This document shows positions 60,147-60,977 of a stretch of 60,977 nt of DNA, piece after piece (position 1 is the first letter of the stretch; the number at the start of each line of letters is the position of its first letter). The notes below the pieces were generated by a model. It was not told the DNA's origin. It saw only the letters and a program-made list of their open reading frames with translations, and did no database searches. This DNA is from a virus. Made by a program: the position numbers and the translations under genes. The stretch lies in the IMG/VR virus record IMGVR_UViG_3300042346_000439, positions 1 to 60,977 of that record; one strand, given 5' to 3'.

Positions 60147-60656
60147 TTACATTCTATAAAAAACATGCCCTTCAATAGTCGCAACTTTTGTTTTTCTTGC
60201 CGCCCAATCTGGTTTAATATTAGTGGCATGAAAGTGCGTTGCGCCCTCTAAGAGTTTAATTATATCACTACCTACTGTCTTTGTCAACAGCATCTTCGCA
60301 ACCTCATAACACTCTTTCCATTTTTTGTTGTCTGCTGGTGGCGTGTTTGCAATTTTACTATTGTACCATGAAAACTGTTGTGGTTCTGTCACAACATCAC
60401 GAATGTTTTTAGGGAATCTACTGTCTCTTAATCTGTTAAGGGTAACTGCGCCAACTGCAATTTTACCGATTAGAGGTTCTCCGCCTGCTTCATAATAGAT
60501 GTTCATTGCCATCCAATACAGGTCTGATTTGCTAGAATTTTTCGGTGCTGTTGCCGCATCCGAAATCTCTTTAAATGTTGGCAACTCTGTCGCAATGGCA
60601 TTGTGTGTAAAGAATAATGCCGACAGAAATACTACAGCCGCTAATAGTGCTTTCAT
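60147..60656 (-). CDS. SleB/CwlJ-type cell wall hydrolase (putative exported endolysin)
   Basis: 169 residues. A signal peptide (MKALLAAVVFLSALFFTHNAIA, 1-22) precedes a Hydrolase_2 domain: MAMNIYYEAGGEPLIGKIAVGAV (probable catalytic Glu56), the LNRLRDSRFPKNIRDVV segment, QFSWYN, and a final HFHATNIKPDWA then GHVFYRM. SleB-type enzymes act as lytic transglycosylases/muramidases on peptidoglycan. The export signal means it could reach the periplasm by Sec rather than a holin. It lies in the replication gene block, not the tail block. An AAGGAAAA ribosome-binding site precedes the ATG. Confidence 0.85.
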   Translation of the reverse strand: MKALLAAVVFLSALFFTHNAIATELPTFKEISDAATAPKNSSKSDLYWMAMNIYYEAGGEPLIGKIAVGAVTLNRLRDSRFPKNIRDVVTEPQQFSWYNSKIANTPPADNKKWKECYEVAKMLLTKTVGSDIIKLLEGATHFHATNIKPDWAARKTKVATIEGHVFYRM

Positions 60657-60675
60657 ATTTTTCCTTTCGTTTTTG

Positions 60676-60694
60676 ACCCACTTTTTGAGTGGGT
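60676..60694. other. Short hairpin in the lysin leader
   Basis: A 7-base inverted repeat (ACCCACT / AGTGGGT) with a 5-base loop, between the methyltransferase stop and the lysin ATG. No T-run follows in either direction, so it is an RNA hairpin in the leader rather than a standard terminator. Confidence 0.45.
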
Positions 60695-60701
60695 TATCTA
60701 T

Positions 60702-60977
60702 TTAGCACTTAACTAATGTGCTTAATAAATGTGGTCCATCCCATGTCTGACTTTCGATTTTGAATTGACCTTTGAAGCCATAAACTTCTTTAGCCCACAT
60801 CTTTTCATTGTCGAAATAAAATGGAAATGTTTGTTCTGTGATTATATTTACGTGCGTTGGATCCCAAAAAGCTGCCGCATGAGGGAATGCAGGAGTCTTA
60901 GAATAGAATTTTCCTCCAACTTTTAATACTCGCCAAATCTCACTCATCAATTCTACGAACGGATATCTACGATTTGG
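60702..60977 (-). CDS. SAM-dependent methyltransferase, C-terminal 91 residues (cut by window edge)
   Basis: The frame is open to the window edge, so the N-terminal SAM-binding part is missing. Visible: a motif typical of class I methyltransferases after the fourth strand (SEIWRVLKVGGKFYSKTPAFPH, with an adjoining AAAFWDPTHVNIIT), then FPFYFDNE and a final antiparallel strand. The ATG/TTG at 60945-60950 is internal, not the true start. Similar proteins methylate sugars or small molecules; the substrate is unknown. The stop region contains a GCAC-N9-GTGC palindrome (60705-60721). Confidence 0.75.
   Translation of the reverse strand, partial: PNRRYPFVELMSEIWRVLKVGGKFYSKTPAFPHAAAFWDPTHVNIITEQTFPFYFDNEKMWAKEVYGFKGQFKIESQTWDGPHLLSTLVKC

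Noticed and set aside
60676-60694. Terminator between the methyltransferase and lysin genes
   Set aside because: The stem is only 7 bases and no T-run follows on either strand; listed as a plain hairpin.
1-60977. tRNA genes, integrase, transposase or attachment sites
   Set aside because: No cloverleaf-like stretch, recombinase motif or insertion-sequence ends were recognised while reading; the coding packing leaves almost no room for them.

Overview
The window is part of the genome of a T4-like, strictly lytic, contractile-tailed phage (myovirus). The evidence is a nearly complete set of T4 core genes in T4-like order and recurrent late promoters of the form (T/C/G)ATAAATA. It is AT-rich, has no photosynthesis genes, integrase or repressor, and no tRNA gene was recognised. 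The heptose/LPS-type sugar genes and the Sec-exported SleB-type lysin point to a Gram-negative host, possibly aquatic. This is inference, since no host-specific marker was found. Layout (most genes are on the minus strand and are transcribed right to left). 1-1.2 kb: recombination genes uvsW (cut by the window edge) and uvsY. 1.25-6.4 kb: gp3 and the head-assembly block (gp23 capsid, gp22 scaffold, gp21 protease, three small core/internal-head candidates, gp67-like). 6.4-12 kb: four fibre or virion-surface proteins, including a collagen-like, C1q-tipped fibre. 12-21.2 kb: portal gp20, two tail-tube paralogues, sheath gp18, terminase gp17/gp16, neck gp15/gp14/gp13. 21.3-26.1 kb: an accessory island with its own host-type promoters, holding a cupin, an HldD-like heptose epimerase and a degenerate GmhB-like HAD protein on the plus strand, converging on a NodU-type carbamoyltransferase and a GT9 glycosyltransferase on the minus strand. 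26.1-33.1 kb: a receptor-binding module with an S74-chaperone fibre, two cysteine-rich fibre proteins (one of 1392 residues with roughly 145 Cys) and a fibre-assembly chaperone. 33.1-45.4 kb: a 2047-residue DUF4815-like structural protein and baseplate wedge genes gp8, gp7, gp6, gp25. 45.4-50.5 kb: a histone-like small protein, gp5 reduced to its OB-fold, a P-loop kinase plus a small partner with head-targeting-like N-termini, hub gp27-like, gp53 and gp48. 50.6-58 kb (plus strand): gp4, an unassigned T4-type protein, gp54-like, gp26/gp51-like chaperones, an FG-rich membrane protein and a giant tape measure with an M23 peptidase. 58-61 kb: gp32, gp59, gp33, a SleB-type lysin and a methyltransferase fragment. 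How the genes work together: gp20/21/22/23/67 build and mature the prohead, gp16/17 fill it, and gp4/13/14 and gp3/15 complete head and tail. gp18/19 with the 1412-residue tape measure make the tail; gp5/27/48/53/54/6/7/8/25 make the baseplate. The fibre clusters set host range. gp32/59/uvsY/uvsW run recombination-dependent replication, and gp33 switches on late genes. There is no gene-free stretch longer than 300 bases. The most unusual elements are the cysteine-saturated fibre pair, the heptose/carbamoyl island, beta modules shared between sheath and baseplate proteins, the kinase with a possible capsid-targeting N-terminus, and a possible programmed frameshift between the gp26-like and gp51-like genes. 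All identifications are from reading the protein sequences against remembered family sequences; no database search was run.
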